Positions 5,133-5,183 of a stretch of 5,183 bases of DNA are shown piece after piece. The notes beneath the pieces are model-generated. The model saw nothing but the letters and a program-made list of their open reading frames with translations, searched no databases and had not been told where the DNA came from. How positions within the stretch are numbered: the first letter of the stretch is position 1; every line of letters starts with the position of its first letter. The stretch comes from JAUXLW01 sp964195005 (GTDB lineage: Bacteria > Actinomycetota > Acidimicrobiia > Spongiisociales > SHLN01). Made by a program: the position numbers and the translations under genes. The stretch covers positions 1-5,183 of the forward strand of contig CAXMOO010000094.1 in the NCBI GenBank assembly GCA_964195005.1. Reading direction: 5' to 3'.

Positions 5133-5183
5133 TCTACAGGTAGACACCGAGTTGGGGATCACTAGTTCTCCGGATCTGTTTGC
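5125..5183 (+). CDS. Start of a LexA-controlled gene, possibly DUF222/HNH (13E12-type); runs off the window
   Basis: Only 19 codons plus two bases are present, reading MFDLQVDTELGITSSPDLF with no stop. No Shine-Dalgarno precedes the ATG, which fits a leaderless transcript from the TACTAT hexamer. The first residues MFD come directly from the right half of the SOS box (ATG TTC GAT). In my memory many actinobacterial DUF222/HNH endonuclease proteins (13E12 repeat family) begin with MFD or MFE for this reason, and LexA boxes are known before 13E12 genes in Mycobacterium tuberculosis. The identity is therefore an inference from regulatory context and the first three residues. Other SOS genes are possible, and the remaining visible residues carry no family mark. 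Confidence 0.55.
   Translation, partial: MFDLQVDTELGITSSPDLF

Noticed and set aside
5154..5173. Likeness of GGGGATCACTAGTTCT to a common cloning-vector polylinker
   Set aside because: One base is missing relative to the polylinker and the next bases (CCGGATCTG) do not continue as vector. The match stops inside an open coding frame, so chance is the simpler reading.
1..5183. CRISPR arrays, tRNA or rRNA genes, insertion sequences
   Set aside because: I found no regularly spaced direct repeats, no cloverleaf-like tRNA pattern, no rRNA-like stretch and no transposase-like protein on either strand.

Overview
The window looks like chromosomal DNA of a high-GC actinobacterium, probably an uncultured lineage. 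The evidence is GC-rich codon use, a tandem dynamin-like GTPase pair of a type I know from Actinobacteria, several candidate leaderless start codons, and an actinobacterial-type LexA (SOS) box at the right edge. I cannot place it below phylum; Acidimicrobiia-like is a guess.

Layout: (1) 1-1667, plus strand: the 3' end of a dynamin-like GTPase partner gene, overlapped by 4 bp (GTGA) by a complete 418-residue GTPase gene. The two are presumably co-transcribed and work together. (2) 1750-2643, plus strand: an NmrA/HSCARG-type NADP(H)-binding protein with its own ribosome binding site. (3) 2644-2778: a convergent intergenic stretch full of inverted repeats. (4) 2779-4142, minus strand: three small genes in one direction. 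In transcription order these are a winged-helix-like protein ending in a Cys cluster, a 177-residue SRPBCC-like protein, and a 119-residue protein with a dimeric alpha/beta-barrel look. (5) 4166-4843, plus strand, divergent from group 4: a complete alternative oxidase / plastid terminal oxidase-like diiron quinol oxidase. (6) 4844-5124: a non-coding, less GC-rich spacer. (7) 5125-5183: the first 19 codons of a gene whose ATG lies inside a LexA box.

The most notable items are the diiron oxidase, which retains all six predicted iron ligands and the catalytic tyrosine and sits next to a small divergent HTH/Cys protein, and the SOS box that overlaps the start codon of the last gene. The latter resembles LexA-controlled DUF222/HNH (13E12-type) genes, but too little of it is present to prove that. 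I see no CRISPR array, tRNA, rRNA, transposase or prophage gene. I do not see a clearly new multi-gene system; the candidates are single-gene or regulatory observations.
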